Source: DASTCZ01 sp963704455
GTDB taxonomy: Bacteria; Acidobacteriota; Terriglobia; Acidiferrales; UBA7541
DNA: 64,000 bases
NCBI GenBank assembly: GCA_963704455.1
Contig: OY969905.1
Location: 3,410,001 to 3,474,000, forward strand
Reading direction: 5' to 3'
Of the stretch, positions 15,686 to 25,740 are shown in pieces. The stretch's first letter is position 1. Each line of letters opens with the position of its first letter. Made by a program: the position numbers and the translations under genes. A model generated the notes under the pieces. That model saw only the letters and a program-made list of their open reading frames with translations. It had not been told where the DNA came from and ran no database searches.

Positions 15686-18600
15686 ATGCAGAATGGAAAT
15701 CATCACAGTCGTGAACGGCAACGCCTGGATTTCTCGAAGATCCAGAGCTCGATCCAGATCCCGAACCTGATCGAGGTGCAGCGCAAATCCTATCAGCGAT
15801 TCCTGCAGATGGATTTGCTGCCGAGCGAGCGAGAAGACGCGGGCTTGCAGTCCGTGTTCAGTTCCGTATTCCCCATCGGGGATTTCCGCGGGCTCTCGCA
15901 GCTGGACTTCGTGGACTACGCCATCGGCAACTGGGAATGTAAGTGCGGCAACCTGAAAGGGTTGCATCATCTTCGCGCCACCTGCCGGAATTGCGGGGCG
16001 TCAGTGGTCACGAACCCGTATCAGATGGGCGACGTAATTTGTTCGAAGTGCGGCACGTTCAACAAGAACACGCCGACCTTCTGCAATAAGTGTGGCGACC
16101 CGGTAGGGATGCAACTCAAATACGACGTGAACGAGTGCCAGGAGCGCGGGATGACTTACTCCGCGCCGCTCAAGGTCACGATCCGGCTTACGATTTACGA
16201 TAAAGATCCGGACACTGGCGCGAAAAATATCCGCGACATCAAAGAGCAAGAAGTCTTCTTCGGCGACATCCCGCTGATGACCGACAACGGCACGTTTGTC
16301 ATTAACGGCACCGAGCGCGTAATCGTCAGCCAGTTGCACCGTTCGCCGGGCGTGTTCTACGAAAGCGCGAACAACCGCACCTATTTCCTCGGCAAGATTA
16401 TTCCTTACCGCGGCTCGTGGGTGGAATTCGAATACGACACGAAAAACCTTCTTTATGTTCGAATTGACCGCAAGCGCAAATTCCTCGGCTCAATTTTTCT
16501 GCGCGCGCTGGGGCTGAAAACCAACGAAGAGATTCTGCGGACGTTTTATCAGGTTGAGCGTGTCGCGCTGCGCGATGGCGACATCTACTGGAACGTCTCG
16601 GAAGGCCTGTTGGACCGCAAGCTTTCGCGAGAAATCAAGCACCCGAAGAGCGAGGAAGTAATCGTCGCGGCGCACAAGCGCATCACCGAGCCGCTCTACA
16701 AGGAACTGCTCAAGGGACGCGTCGCGCAAGTGGGAGTTTCGATTGGCGATCTCGAAGGCGCGTACACCGTCGCCGACGTCGTGAATCGCCAGACGGGCGA
16801 AGTGCTCGTCGAATCGAACAAGCCGATGACGGCCGAACTGTGGGCCGCCGCGGCCGAAGTTGGCATCACCGAAGTGGACGTGTTCTTCCCGGAGCGCGAC
16901 GACATCGGCGTTGTGCTGAGCCGCACGCTCGACAAGGACGCCATCCGTTCGCCCCGCGAAGCGCTGATTGAGATTTACCGCAAGCTGCGTCCCGGCGACC
17001 CGCCAACGCTTGAAACCGCCACGGCCCTTTTCAACGGGATGTTCCTCGACCCGCGGAAGTATGATTTCAGCAAGGTCGGGCGTTTGAAGTTCAACATCAA
17101 GCTGGGTCTGGAAACTCCGCTCGAGACGCGCACGCTCGCCCCGACGGATTTCTATGCATCCATCCGCTACTTGCTGAAGCTGCGTAAAAACATCGGTTCG
17201 GTGGATGACATCGATCACCTGGGCAACCGCCGCGTCCGCGCGGTTGGCGAACTGCTCGAAAACCAGTTCCGCATCGGCCTTGTGCGCATGGAGCGCGCCA
17301 TCAAGGAAAAGATGTCTGTTTACCAGGAAATGTCCACGGCGATGCCGCATGACCTGGTGAACGCGAAGCCCGTCATGGCGGCGATCCGCGAGTTCTTCGG
17401 AAGTTCGCAGCTCAGTCAATTCATGGACCAGACCAACCCGCTTTCCGAGATCACGCACAAGCGGCGTCTATCGGCCCTTGGTCCTGGCGGACTTTCACGT
17501 GAACGCGCTGGATTCGAGGTGCGCGACGTCCATCCCACGCACTATGGCCGCATCTGCCCGATTGAAACGCCGGAAGGCCCGAACATCGGCTTGATCAGTT
17601 CACTTTCCTGCTATGCGCGCATCAATGAGTTTGGCTTTATCGAATCGCCCTACAGCAAGGTGAAGGGCGGGCGCGTGCTCAATTACGTCCAGATCCTGAA
17701 TGCGGGCGACAGCGAGTTCAAAGCGGGCGACATCGTCGAACGCGACAAAGTCGAAAACGTAAACGAAGAACTGAAGCGGCGGCGCGTCACTTATGACCCG
17801 CACTGCTTCTACCTTTCCGCGTGGGAAGAAGACCGCTACGTCGTCGCGCAGGCAAACGTGCCGCTCGAAGACCGCGGCCGCATCATCCCGGAGCTTGTGA
17901 ACTGCCGGCAGGCGGGCAACTTCGTCCTGAAACATCGCGATGAGGTGGACTACATTGACGTTTCGCCGAAGCAGCTCGTCAGCGTGGCCGCCAGTTTGAT
18001 CCCGTTCCTTGAAAATGACGACGCGAACCGCGCGCTCATGGGTTCCAACATGCAGCGCCAGGCCGTGCCGCTCATCCGCGGTGAATCGCCGCTGGTGGGC
18101 ACGGGCATGGAGCGAGTCACCGCGCGCGATTCTGGCGCGGTCGTGCTCTGCCGCCGCGAAGGCATCGTGGACCAGGTGGACTCAGAGCGCATCATCGTGC
18201 GCGTCGAATCCGACCACTCGGGCGTGCTGTCCCGCGAAGTGGGTGCGGACATTTACCAGCTCACGAAGTTCAAGCGCTCAAACCAAAATACCTGCATCAA
18301 CCAGAAGCCGCTTGTTCGCGTGGGCGACCGCGTGAAGCAGGCGCAAGTGCTGGCGGATGGCCCGTGCACGGACCGCGGCGAGTTGGCGCTTGGCCGCAAC
18401 GTCCTCGTGGCCTTCCTGCCGTGGCGCGGTTACAACTTTGAAGACGCCATCCTGGTGAGCGAAAAGCTCGTCAAGGATGATTACTACACCTCGATTCACA
18501 TCGAGGAGTATGAAATCGAAGCGCGTGACACCAAACTTGGCCCCGAAGAAATCACGAGGGACATCCCCAATATCGGCGAGACGTTTCTGCGCAATCTCGA

Positions 18601-20122
18601 CGAGAGCGGCGTCATCCGCATCGGCGCGACCGTACGGCCCGGCGACATCATGGTCGGCAAGGTAACGCCCAAGGGCGAGACGACTCTCACACCGGAAGAA
18701 AAACTGCTTCGCGCCATCTTCGGTGAAAAGGCCGGCGATGTTCGCGACGCTTCCCTTTATTGCCCGCCGGGCATTGAAGGCACCGTCGTGGACGTGAAGA
18801 TCTTCTGCCGCAAGGGCGCTGAAAAGGACGAACGTCACCGCGCCATTGAGGCCGAGCATGTTTTCAAGCTCGAGAAGAACCTCGCGGACGAAATCCGCAT
18901 CCTCACCGACGAGCGGCTCAAGCGCCTTACGAGCCTGCTCGGCAACCAGAAGCTTGTTGCGGATTTGCACGACGAAAAAACCAACAAGCGCCTGCTCACC
19001 AAGGGCACGGAGCTGACGCGCGACATCATCGAGAAGGTCTCGACGCGCAACCTCAAGCGCTTGCGCTTGAATGACAAGGACCCGCTGCTCATCGAAAAGA
19101 TTGACGAAATCGAGGAGATGACCTCGCGGCAGATTGACGTGCTTCGCAAGATCACCGAAGAACGCAAGGAAAAACTCAAGAAGGGCGATGAGCTGCCTCC
19201 GGGCGTCATCAAGCTTGTGAAATGCTACATCGCGATGAAGCGCAAGCTCTCGGTTGGCGACAAGATGGCCGGCCGCCACGGCAACAAGGGCGTCATCGCG
19301 AGGATCGTACCCGAAGAAGACATGCCGTATCTGCCGGACGGAACGCCGGTTGAAATCGTACTCAACCCGCTCGGCGTGCCTTCGCGTATGAACGTTGGCC
19401 AGATTCTCGAGACGCATCTCGGCTGGGCGTCTAAGGAACTCGGTCGCGCTCTTGCGCGCCTGCTCGACCGCGACGTCAAGGCGGAAGCGGTCCGCAAGTG
19501 GCTGAAGGAAGTCTTCGGCGATACCTCCATCTGGAAAAATATCTCCAGCATGACCGACGAAGAAATGCACGAGCTCGCACACGGCCTCCGCGAGGGCGTT
19601 CCATTTTCGACGCCCGTATTCGACGGCGCGCGCGAAACGGAAATCCGCCACCTGCTCGAAGAGGCGGGGCTGCCCTCAGCGGGCAAGATCACGCTCTTTG
19701 ACGGCATGACGGGCGACACCTTCGCGCAAAACGTGACTGTCGGCTTTATTTACATGCTGAAACTTTCTCATTTGGTTGACGACAAAATCCACGCTCGCTC
19801 CATCGGCCCCTATTCGCTTATCACGCAACAGCCGCTTGGAGGAAAGGCGCAATTCGGCGGCCAGCGATTCGGCGAAATGGAAGTCTGGGCGCTTGAAGCT
19901 TACGGCGCCGCGCACATCCTGCAGGAGTTGTTGACCTGTAAGTCAGACGACGTGTATGGCCGCGCGAAAATTTACGAGGCCATCGTAAAGGGCGAGCCGG
20001 GCATCGAGCCCGGAGTGCCCGAATCGTTCAACGTCCTCGTGCGCGAGTTGCAATCGCTCTGCCTTGACGTTGAATTGATGAAGCGCCAGCAGAAGCTACC
20101 GGTGCCGGAAGCCGCCGACTAG
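15686..20122 (+). CDS. rpoB: DNA-directed RNA polymerase subunit beta
   Basis: A 1478-residue catalytic subunit. Conserved blocks include the rifampicin-pocket region (SSQLSQFMDQTNPLSEITHKRR), the GRICPIETPEGPNIGL block, KMAGRHGNKGVIARI, and the C-terminal GGKAQFGGQRFGEMEVWALEAYGA. An oddity is an insertion of about 55-60 residues near residues 83-142, between GDFRGLSQLDFVDYAIG and KYDVNECQERGMTYSAPL. It carries eight cysteines at 85, 87, 100, 103, 119, 122, 133 and 136 in CxC and CxxC pairs, as in zinc ribbons. It is expressed with rpoC 142 bases downstream. Confidence 0.98.
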   Translation: MQNGNHHSRERQRLDFSKIQSSIQIPNLIEVQRKSYQRFLQMDLLPSEREDAGLQSVFSSVFPIGDFRGLSQLDFVDYAIGNWECKCGNLKGLHHLRATCRNCGASVVTNPYQMGDVICSKCGTFNKNTPTFCNKCGDPVGMQLKYDVNECQERGMTYSAPLKVTIRLTIYDKDPDTGAKNIRDIKEQEVFFGDIPLMTDNGTFVINGTERVIVSQLHRSPGVFYESANNRTYFLGKIIPYRGSWVEFEYDTKNLLYVRIDRKRKFLGSIFLRALGLKTNEEILRTFYQVERVALRDGDIYWNVSEGLLDRKLSREIKHPKSEEVIVAAHKRITEPLYKELLKGRVAQVGVSIGDLEGAYTVADVVNRQTGEVLVESNKPMTAELWAAAAEVGITEVDVFFPERDDIGVVLSRTLDKDAIRSPREALIEIYRKLRPGDPPTLETATALFNGMFLDPRKYDFSKVGRLKFNIKLGLETPLETRTLAPTDFYASIRYLLKLRKNIGSVDDIDHLGNRRVRAVGELLENQFRIGLVRMERAIKEKMSVYQEMSTAMPHDLVNAKPVMAAIREFFGSSQLSQFMDQTNPLSEITHKRRLSALGPGGLSRERAGFEVRDVHPTHYGRICPIETPEGPNIGLISSLSCYARINEFGFIESPYSKVKGGRVLNYVQILNAGDSEFKAGDIVERDKVENVNEELKRRRVTYDPHCFYLSAWEEDRYVVAQANVPLEDRGRIIPELVNCRQAGNFVLKHRDEVDYIDVSPKQLVSVAASLIPFLENDDANRALMGSNMQRQAVPLIRGESPLVGTGMERVTARDSGAVVLCRREGIVDQVDSERIIVRVESDHSGVLSREVGADIYQLTKFKRSNQNTCINQKPLVRVGDRVKQAQVLADGPCTDRGELALGRNVLVAFLPWRGYNFEDAILVSEKLVKDDYYTSIHIEEYEIEARDTKLGPEEITRDIPNIGETFLRNLDESGVIRIGATVRPGDIMVGKVTPKGETTLTPEEKLLRAIFGEKAGDVRDASLYCPPGIEGTVVDVKIFCRKGAEKDERHRAIEAEHVFKLEKNLADEIRILTDERLKRLTSLLGNQKLVADLHDEKTNKRLLTKGTELTRDIIEKVSTRNLKRLRLNDKDPLLIEKIDEIEEMTSRQIDVLRKITEERKEKLKKGDELPPGVIKLVKCYIAMKRKLSVGDKMAGRHGNKGVIARIVPEEDMPYLPDGTPVEIVLNPLGVPSRMNVGQILETHLGWASKELGRALARLLDRDVKAEAVRKWLKEVFGDTSIWKNISSMTDEEMHELAHGLREGVPFSTPVFDGARETEIRHLLEEAGLPSAGKITLFDGMTGDTFAQNVTVGFIYMLKLSHLVDDKIHARSIGPYSLITQQPLGGKAQFGGQRFGEMEVWALEAYGAAHILQELLTCKSDDVYGRAKIYEAIVKGEPGIEPGVPESFNVLVRELQSLCLDVELMKRQQKLPVPEAAD

Positions 20123-20207
20123 CGAAAACGATTTTGTATTTTTTGCAATTATGGGGGCGTTCCAGAAGATCGGGACGCTCCGGGCAGCGAATGTAAGGTT
20201 TCTTGCG

Positions 20208-20249
20208 CTCCGGAATTCCGGAGATGCCCGGCGGGCCCGGACCCGCCGG
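20208..20249 (+). promoter_or_regulatory. Two adjacent palindromes in the rpoB-rpoC spacer, next to the rpoC ribosome-binding site
   Basis: CTCCGGAATTCCGGAG (20208-20223) is a perfect 16-bp palindrome. CCGGCGGG (20228-20235) pairs with CCCGCCGG (20242-20249) around CCCGGA. The second hairpin ends one base before AGGAGG (20251-20256). Folding could affect access to the rpoC start, or act as a processing site between the two cistrons. Confidence 0.5.
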
Positions 20250-20264
20250 TAGGAGGATGCCACC

Positions 20265-23200
20265 TTGTACCGCAGCAGCCCTTATGACCGCGCCAGCCTG
20301 ATTGCCGATTTCGATTCCATCCGCATCAGCCTGGCCAGCCCCGAGCGCATCCGCTCGTGGTCGCACGGGGAAGTAACCAAGCCGGAAACGATCAACTACC
20401 GCACGTTCAAGCCCGAGCGCGACGGCCTTTTCTGCGCCAAGATTTTCGGGCCGGTGACGGACTGGGAATGTTTGTGCGGCAAATACAAGCGAATGAAGCA
20501 CCGCGGCGTGATCTGCGACAAATGCGGCGTCGAAGTCACGCTCAGCAAAGTCCGCCGCGAACGCCTCGGCCACATTGAGCTGGCTTCGCCCTGCTCACAC
20601 GTGTGGTTCTTCAAGGGACTGCCCTCGCGCATCGGCAACCTGCTCGACATCAGCATGCGCGACCTCGAGCGCATTCTCTACTTTGAAGGCTACGTGGTAA
20701 TCGACGCGGGCGACGTTCCGGGCATCAAGGAACGCGAAATGTTGCCCGAGGAAAAGTACCGCGAAGTAGCCAAGGAATATCCCGGCCAGTTCCAGGCGCG
20801 CATGGGCGCGGAGGCGATCAAGGAACTGCTCAAGGGCGTGGACGTGGACAAGCTCAGCGAGACACTTCGCGAGCGCATGAAGACCGACCCCAGCCTCCAG
20901 AAGCGAATTAAGTTCGCGAAGCGCCTGAAAGTCGTTGACGCATTTCGCAAGAGCGGCAACAAGCCCGAGTGGATGATTTTGGACGTTTTGCCGGTGCTTC
21001 CGCCGGAGCTGCGCCCGCTCGTGCCTCTCGACGGCGGCCGCTTCGCTACGTCAGACCTGAACGATCTTTACCGGCGAGTCATCAACCGCAATAACCGCTT
21101 GAAGAAGCTAATGGAGCTGCACGCGCCCGACGTAATCGTGCGCAACGAAAAGCGGATGTTGCAGGAAGCAGTGGACGCGCTCTTTGACAACGGCCGCCGC
21201 GGACGAGTCTTGCGCGGCACCAACAACCGGCCGCTCAAATCGCTTTCCGACACGCTCAAGGGCAAGCAGGGCCGATTCCGGCAAAACCTACTTGGCAAGC
21301 GCGTGGACTATTCCGGCCGCTCCGTAATCGTCGTCGGACCCGAACTGAAGCTGCACCAGTGCGGCTTGCCGAAAAAGATGGCGCTCGAACTCTTCAAGCC
21401 GTTTATCTACCATCGGCTGGAAGCCAGCGGCCACTGCACGACCATCAAGCAGGCCAAAGAGATGGTCGAGCAGCAGGACCCAATCGTGTGGGACATTCTC
21501 GAAGAGGTGATCAGCGAGCACCCCGTGTTGCTGAACCGCGCGCCGACTCTTCACCGCCTCGGCATTCAAGCCTTTGAGCCCGTGCTCGTGGAAGGCAAGG
21601 CCATCCGCATTCACCCGCTCGTCTGCACCGCGTTCAACGCGGACTTCGACGGCGACCAGATGGCCGTGCACATCCCGCTTTCGCCGGAAGCGCAGATTGA
21701 AGCTTCCGTGCTCATGCTCAGCTCGAACAACGTTCTTTCGCCGGCGCATGGCATGCCTCTTGTCATCCCGACGCAAGACATGATTCTTGGAATTTACTAC
21801 CTGACAAAGGCCCGTCCGGGAACGAAGGGTGAGGGCCGCGCGTTCAGCTCGGTCGAAGAGATTTTGCTTGCACTGGAAGCCGGCGAAGTCGAATTGCTCA
21901 CTCCCGTCCGTTTGCGGTACACCGGCGAAGTGATTGACCTCACCACCGCCTACGACGACCAGGATGTGGTGCACGCCGAGCCTATCCACCTCAGCAAGCA
22001 ATTTCTGAACACAACCGTTGGCCGCGCGATTTTTAACGATCACTTGCCCAAAGGCACGCCGTTCGTCAACGGTTTGCTCAAGAAAAAGGGCGTGCAGCTC
22101 CTTGTCCACTACGCCTATCTGCGTTACGGCATGGAGCGCACAGTGCTCATGCTCGATGAATTGAAGGAGCTGGGCTTCCTTTACGCCACCAAGGCGGGGA
22201 TCTCCATCGGCATCGACGACATGGTTATCCCGGGCGACAAGTCCAAGCTCGTGGAAGCCGCCGAAAGGGAAGTCGTCAAGGTGCAGGAGCAATACCACGA
22301 CGGCGCCATCACCAACGGCGAGCGCTACAACAAGGTCATCGATATCTGGGGCAAGGTCACCGAACGCGTCGCTGACGAAATGTTCAAGGCGCTCGAGCAG
22401 CAAGACAAAGAAGGCATCATCAACCCGATTTACATCATGGCGGACTCCGGCGCGCGCGGATCCAAGCAGCAGATCCGGCAGCTTTCCGGGATGCGCGGCT
22501 TGATGGCCAAGCCCTCGGGCGAGGTCATTGAGACGCCCATCACGTCTAACTTCCGCGAAGGCTTGAACGTGTTGCAATACTTCATTTCAACCCACGGCGC
22601 CCGCAAGGGTCTCGCCGATACGGCGCTCAAGACCGCGGACTCCGGCTACCTTACTCGCCGGCTCGTGGACGTGGCGCAGGACGTCATCATTACCGAAGCC
22701 GACTGCGGCACGTCTGAAGGCATTTTCGTCGAGCCGATCCTCGAACAAGGCAAGAAGGAAGTCGAGCCGTTGCGCGACCGCATCGTGGGCCGCGTTTCGC
22801 TGGAAAAACTCAAGGATTTCGAGGGCAATGTCATCGTCGAGGTGAACCAGGAAATCGACGAGGAGCTGGCCAACGCGATTCAGGCCGCGGGCGTCATGCG
22901 CGTAAAAATCCGTTCAGTGCTCACGTGCGAATCCCGCCGCGGAGTTTGCGCGCGTTGTTACGGGCGCAACTTGGCCAGCGGCCGCACCGTCGAGATGGGC
23001 GAAGCCGTTGGCGTTATCGGTGCGCAGTCCATCGGCGAACCCGGCACGCAGCTCACGATGCGTACCTTCCACATTGGCGGCACGGCAAGCCGCGTGGCCG
23101 AGCAATCCGAACTGGAAGCGCGCAGCTCGGGCTTCGCCAAGTTTGTTGACCTGAAAACGGTCAGCGGGCGCGGCGGCACCACCATCGTCATGAACCGTAA

Positions 23201-24467
23201 CGGCCACGTCGCCGTAGTGGATGAAAAGGGGCGCGAGAAGGAGCGCCACGAAGTGCCTTACGGCACGCGCCTCCTGGTCCAAGAGACTCAGCCCGTCCAG
23301 ATGGGCCAGAAAATGGCCGAATGGGACCCGTACACCTTCTCGATTCTCACGGAAGTTGGCGGTTCCATTCAGTTCAAGGATCTGCAGCCCGGCATCACAA
23401 TTGAAGAGCAAGTGGACGAAGTCACCGGGCTTTCGCAGAGCGTCGTGATGCTGCCGCCGGAAGATGAAAAGCATCAGCCGACGGTTCTCATCCGCGATTC
23501 CGCGGGACGCGTCCGCAAGAAGTACTTGATGCCTTCGCGCGCTCACTTGATGGTCAACGACGGTTTCGACGTGATGCCCGGCGACGTAATTGCGAAGATC
23601 CCGCGTGAGACCACGAAGACCAAGGACATCACCGGCGGCTTGCCGCGCGTTGTCGAGCTTTTTGAGACGCGCAAGCCCAAGGATCCCGCCGTCATAAGTG
23701 AAATTGACGGCCTTGTGAAATACGGTGAAGTCAGCAAGGGTCTGCGCAAGATCTACGTCGAGAGCGAAGACGGCAAAACGCAAAAGGAATACTCCGTCCC
23801 GCGCGGCGTGCACATCCAGGTGCAGGAAGGCGAGCGCGTCAAGGCGGGCGAGCCGCTGATTGACGGGCCGCTCAACCCGCATGACTTGCTGGCCGTGCTC
23901 GGCGAGCGCTTCACGCAGGCCTATCTCGTCAACGCCATTCAGGAGGTTTACCGCCTGCAGGGCGTCACCATCAATGACAAGCACATCGAGACCATCGTCC
24001 GGCAGATGATGCGCTGGGTGAAGGTCGAGGACGTTGGTGACACCACCTTCCTTCTCGAAGAACAGGTGGACAAGTTCCGCTTCCGCGAGGAGAACGACCG
24101 CGTGCTTCAGAACGGGGACCGCCCGGCGACGGGCCGTCCGCTGCTGTTGGGCATTACCAAGGCGTCGCTCTCCACGGATTCGTTCATCTCCGCGGCGAGT
24201 TTCCAGGAGACAACGCGCGTGCTTACAGAAGCCGCTGTTGCTGGCAAGGTGGATTATCTCCGCGGCCTGAAGGAAAACGTGATCATGGGCCGCCTGATCC
24301 CCGCCGGCACCGGCCTCGAGTGGTACCGCAATATCCAATTGCTCACGCAGATGCCGGAGCCGATGCCGATGGAAGAAGCTGCCGCGCCGGACCTCACGCC
24401 GGAAGAAGCCGCCGCGCTCGACTTCCTGCGCAAGGATGCCGCGGGCGAAGCGACCGCCGAAAGTTAG
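20265..24467 (+). CDS. rpoC: DNA-directed RNA polymerase subunit beta'
   Basis: A 1400-residue catalytic subunit. It holds the N-terminal zinc site (CLCGKYKRMKHRGVICDKCG), the clamp region, the active-site motif NADFDGDQM that binds the catalytic Mg, the bridge-helix/trigger-loop region (EVIETPITSNFREGL) and the second zinc site (CESRRGVCARCYG). The start is a TTG at 20265, supported by a perfect AGGAGG at 20251-20256 and by MYRSSPYDRASLIADFDSI; an ATG at 20257 is out of frame. The C-terminus ends in an acidic Ala/Glu tail. A strong terminator follows. Confidence 0.97.
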   Translation: MYRSSPYDRASLIADFDSIRISLASPERIRSWSHGEVTKPETINYRTFKPERDGLFCAKIFGPVTDWECLCGKYKRMKHRGVICDKCGVEVTLSKVRRERLGHIELASPCSHVWFFKGLPSRIGNLLDISMRDLERILYFEGYVVIDAGDVPGIKEREMLPEEKYREVAKEYPGQFQARMGAEAIKELLKGVDVDKLSETLRERMKTDPSLQKRIKFAKRLKVVDAFRKSGNKPEWMILDVLPVLPPELRPLVPLDGGRFATSDLNDLYRRVINRNNRLKKLMELHAPDVIVRNEKRMLQEAVDALFDNGRRGRVLRGTNNRPLKSLSDTLKGKQGRFRQNLLGKRVDYSGRSVIVVGPELKLHQCGLPKKMALELFKPFIYHRLEASGHCTTIKQAKEMVEQQDPIVWDILEEVISEHPVLLNRAPTLHRLGIQAFEPVLVEGKAIRIHPLVCTAFNADFDGDQMAVHIPLSPEAQIEASVLMLSSNNVLSPAHGMPLVIPTQDMILGIYYLTKARPGTKGEGRAFSSVEEILLALEAGEVELLTPVRLRYTGEVIDLTTAYDDQDVVHAEPIHLSKQFLNTTVGRAIFNDHLPKGTPFVNGLLKKKGVQLLVHYAYLRYGMERTVLMLDELKELGFLYATKAGISIGIDDMVIPGDKSKLVEAAEREVVKVQEQYHDGAITNGERYNKVIDIWGKVTERVADEMFKALEQQDKEGIINPIYIMADSGARGSKQQIRQLSGMRGLMAKPSGEVIETPITSNFREGLNVLQYFISTHGARKGLADTALKTADSGYLTRRLVDVAQDVIITEADCGTSEGIFVEPILEQGKKEVEPLRDRIVGRVSLEKLKDFEGNVIVEVNQEIDEELANAIQAAGVMRVKIRSVLTCESRRGVCARCYGRNLASGRTVEMGEAVGVIGAQSIGEPGTQLTMRTFHIGGTASRVAEQSELEARSSGFAKFVDLKTVSGRGGTTIVMNRNGHVAVVDEKGREKERHEVPYGTRLLVQETQPVQMGQKMAEWDPYTFSILTEVGGSIQFKDLQPGITIEEQVDEVTGLSQSVVMLPPEDEKHQPTVLIRDSAGRVRKKYLMPSRAHLMVNDGFDVMPGDVIAKIPRETTKTKDITGGLPRVVELFETRKPKDPAVISEIDGLVKYGEVSKGLRKIYVESEDGKTQKEYSVPRGVHIQVQEGERVKAGEPLIDGPLNPHDLLAVLGERFTQAYLVNAIQEVYRLQGVTINDKHIETIVRQMMRWVKVEDVGDTTFLLEEQVDKFRFREENDRVLQNGDRPATGRPLLLGITKASLSTDSFISAASFQETTRVLTEAAVAGKVDYLRGLKENVIMGRLIPAGTGLEWYRNIQLLTQMPEPMPMEEAAAPDLTPEEAAALDFLRKDAAGEATAES

Positions 24468-24502
24468 ACCGGTGACACAATTCAATTGAGTTCATTTCAT
24501 TC

Positions 24503-24540
24503 AAAAGCCCGGCTGCGGAAGTGCAGCCGGGCTTTTGGTT
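24503..24540 (+). terminator. Rho-independent terminator after rpoC
   Basis: AAAAGCCCGGCTGC (24503-24516) pairs perfectly over 14 bases with GCAGCCGGGCTTTT (24523-24536) around GGAAGT, followed by GGTTTTC. Because the stem ends in A4/T4, it can work on both strands and also serve the convergent gene at 24563. Confidence 0.88.
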
Positions 24541-24562
24541 TTCTGCGCAGATAAATTTGGAA

Positions 24563-25540
24563 TTACTTGCTCTTTGAGGTGGTTTGTGGCGCTCTGTCCA
24601 CGCCAAAATCCCAAACAAAAATATTTAACCCGTCTTGCAGGATCACCGCCAGCGCGTATTCGCCCGGCCCGACCGGCTGGCTCACTGTAAACCGGAAAAC
24701 GCCCTTCGCCACCTGCCACTTCAACAACGAGATTGATTCGCGCTCTTCCGTTTTTTCAGAACCCGCCGGAGTGACAATCCACTCCACGCGCCGCGCGTCG
24801 CCATCGGGGACTGCGCGCAACATTTCAATGGTCGGCTCGGCGTCTTCCACATTGATGCGGTAATAAAATTGCAGCTCTCCGCCCGCTAGGCGGATTGGCG
24901 AATGCTTGCCCTTGATCACCACGCGTTGCCGCCCCGGCACAATTGGAATCGGCGAAAGCACCTTTTCCACCGCCCGGCCCTTGTCGGTTTTAATCTCGGT
25001 CTTCGTTTCCGTCAGTTGCACCACCTTTGTCCCGGCAAGCGCGAACATCCCTTCGTCCTGCGGCAAAATCACACCCGGTGCAACTTCCAGGCTCGCGTCA
25101 ATATCGAGTTGGGGTATCGCTTCGCGGTTTTTCTCTTGCGTCGCAATACGCGAGGCAAATTCTTTTTCCTTGGCCTCCTGCTCTGCTTCTGCCTTCGTCG
25201 TAGCGTCCCAATCCACAAGCGCTGCGGGGATCTCTTCCCACTGCGACTCCTGCAGGCTGTAATAGCGCACCGTCTCGCCCGACCGCGCGTATTCGCGCAC
25301 CACTTGAACCGAGCCGTCCTTCAGAATCAGTTTTTTCCCGCGCGGCAGATTTGTCGCATTCTGTTCGCTCTTTTCCTGTTTTGCAGCGGAGTCGGTTTGC
25401 TGCGGCGGGCCTTGCTGGGCCGGTGGCGGCTGTTGCCGCGCGCATAGCGCTCCGCCGGACGCCGCGGCCAGCGTTAGCCACAACGCGATTCTCGTCGAGC
25501 GGTGATGGATTGGGACAGTCATTTTCGCAGTGCTCTGCAT
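24563..25540 (-). CDS. Secreted protein of unknown function
   Basis: A 325-residue protein with an N-terminal signal (IALWLTLAAASGGALCA) after a basic leader; starting at the second Met (25522) would suit the signal equally well. A Pro/Gln-rich linker follows (about 35-60), then GKKLILKDGSVQVVREYARSGETVRYYSL, a short beta domain seen in many acidobacterial secreted proteins, then a Glu/Lys-rich helix (about 115-135) and a C-terminal beta-rich region. No enzyme motif is recognised. It converges on rpoC and shares its terminator. Codon use resembles its neighbours. Confidence 0.7.
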   Translation of the reverse strand: MQSTAKMTVPIHHRSTRIALWLTLAAASGGALCARQQPPPAQQGPPQQTDSAAKQEKSEQNATNLPRGKKLILKDGSVQVVREYARSGETVRYYSLQESQWEEIPAALVDWDATTKAEAEQEAKEKEFASRIATQEKNREAIPQLDIDASLEVAPGVILPQDEGMFALAGTKVVQLTETKTEIKTDKGRAVEKVLSPIPIVPGRQRVVIKGKHSPIRLAGGELQFYYRINVEDAEPTIEMLRAVPDGDARRVEWIVTPAGSEKTEERESISLLKWQVAKGVFRFTVSQPVGPGEYALAVILQDGLNIFVWDFGVDRAPQTTSKSK

Positions 25541-25740
25541 TGCCTGAATGCGGATACCAATGGGATGCGCTTTTGCCCCAAATTGGTTTTCAGTTCAGCC
25601 CGCGGTTTCTTTATCCCGCACGGCCAGCATAGCTCCTCACACGCGAAGCGGCAACCACATCCCCCTCGCCCTTTGGCGTGCCGCGCGCAGTGTGATAAAT
25701 TGCGCTCACAATTGCGAATTTCTTTCCATTGGAGGACTTC

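Noticed and set aside
16490..24485. Very long minus-strand ORFs opposite rpoB and rpoC (for example 18278-19651, 21288-22577, 22914-24485)
   Set aside because: GC-rich codon bias leaves the antisense frame open; no protein-like motifs, start signals or independent support.
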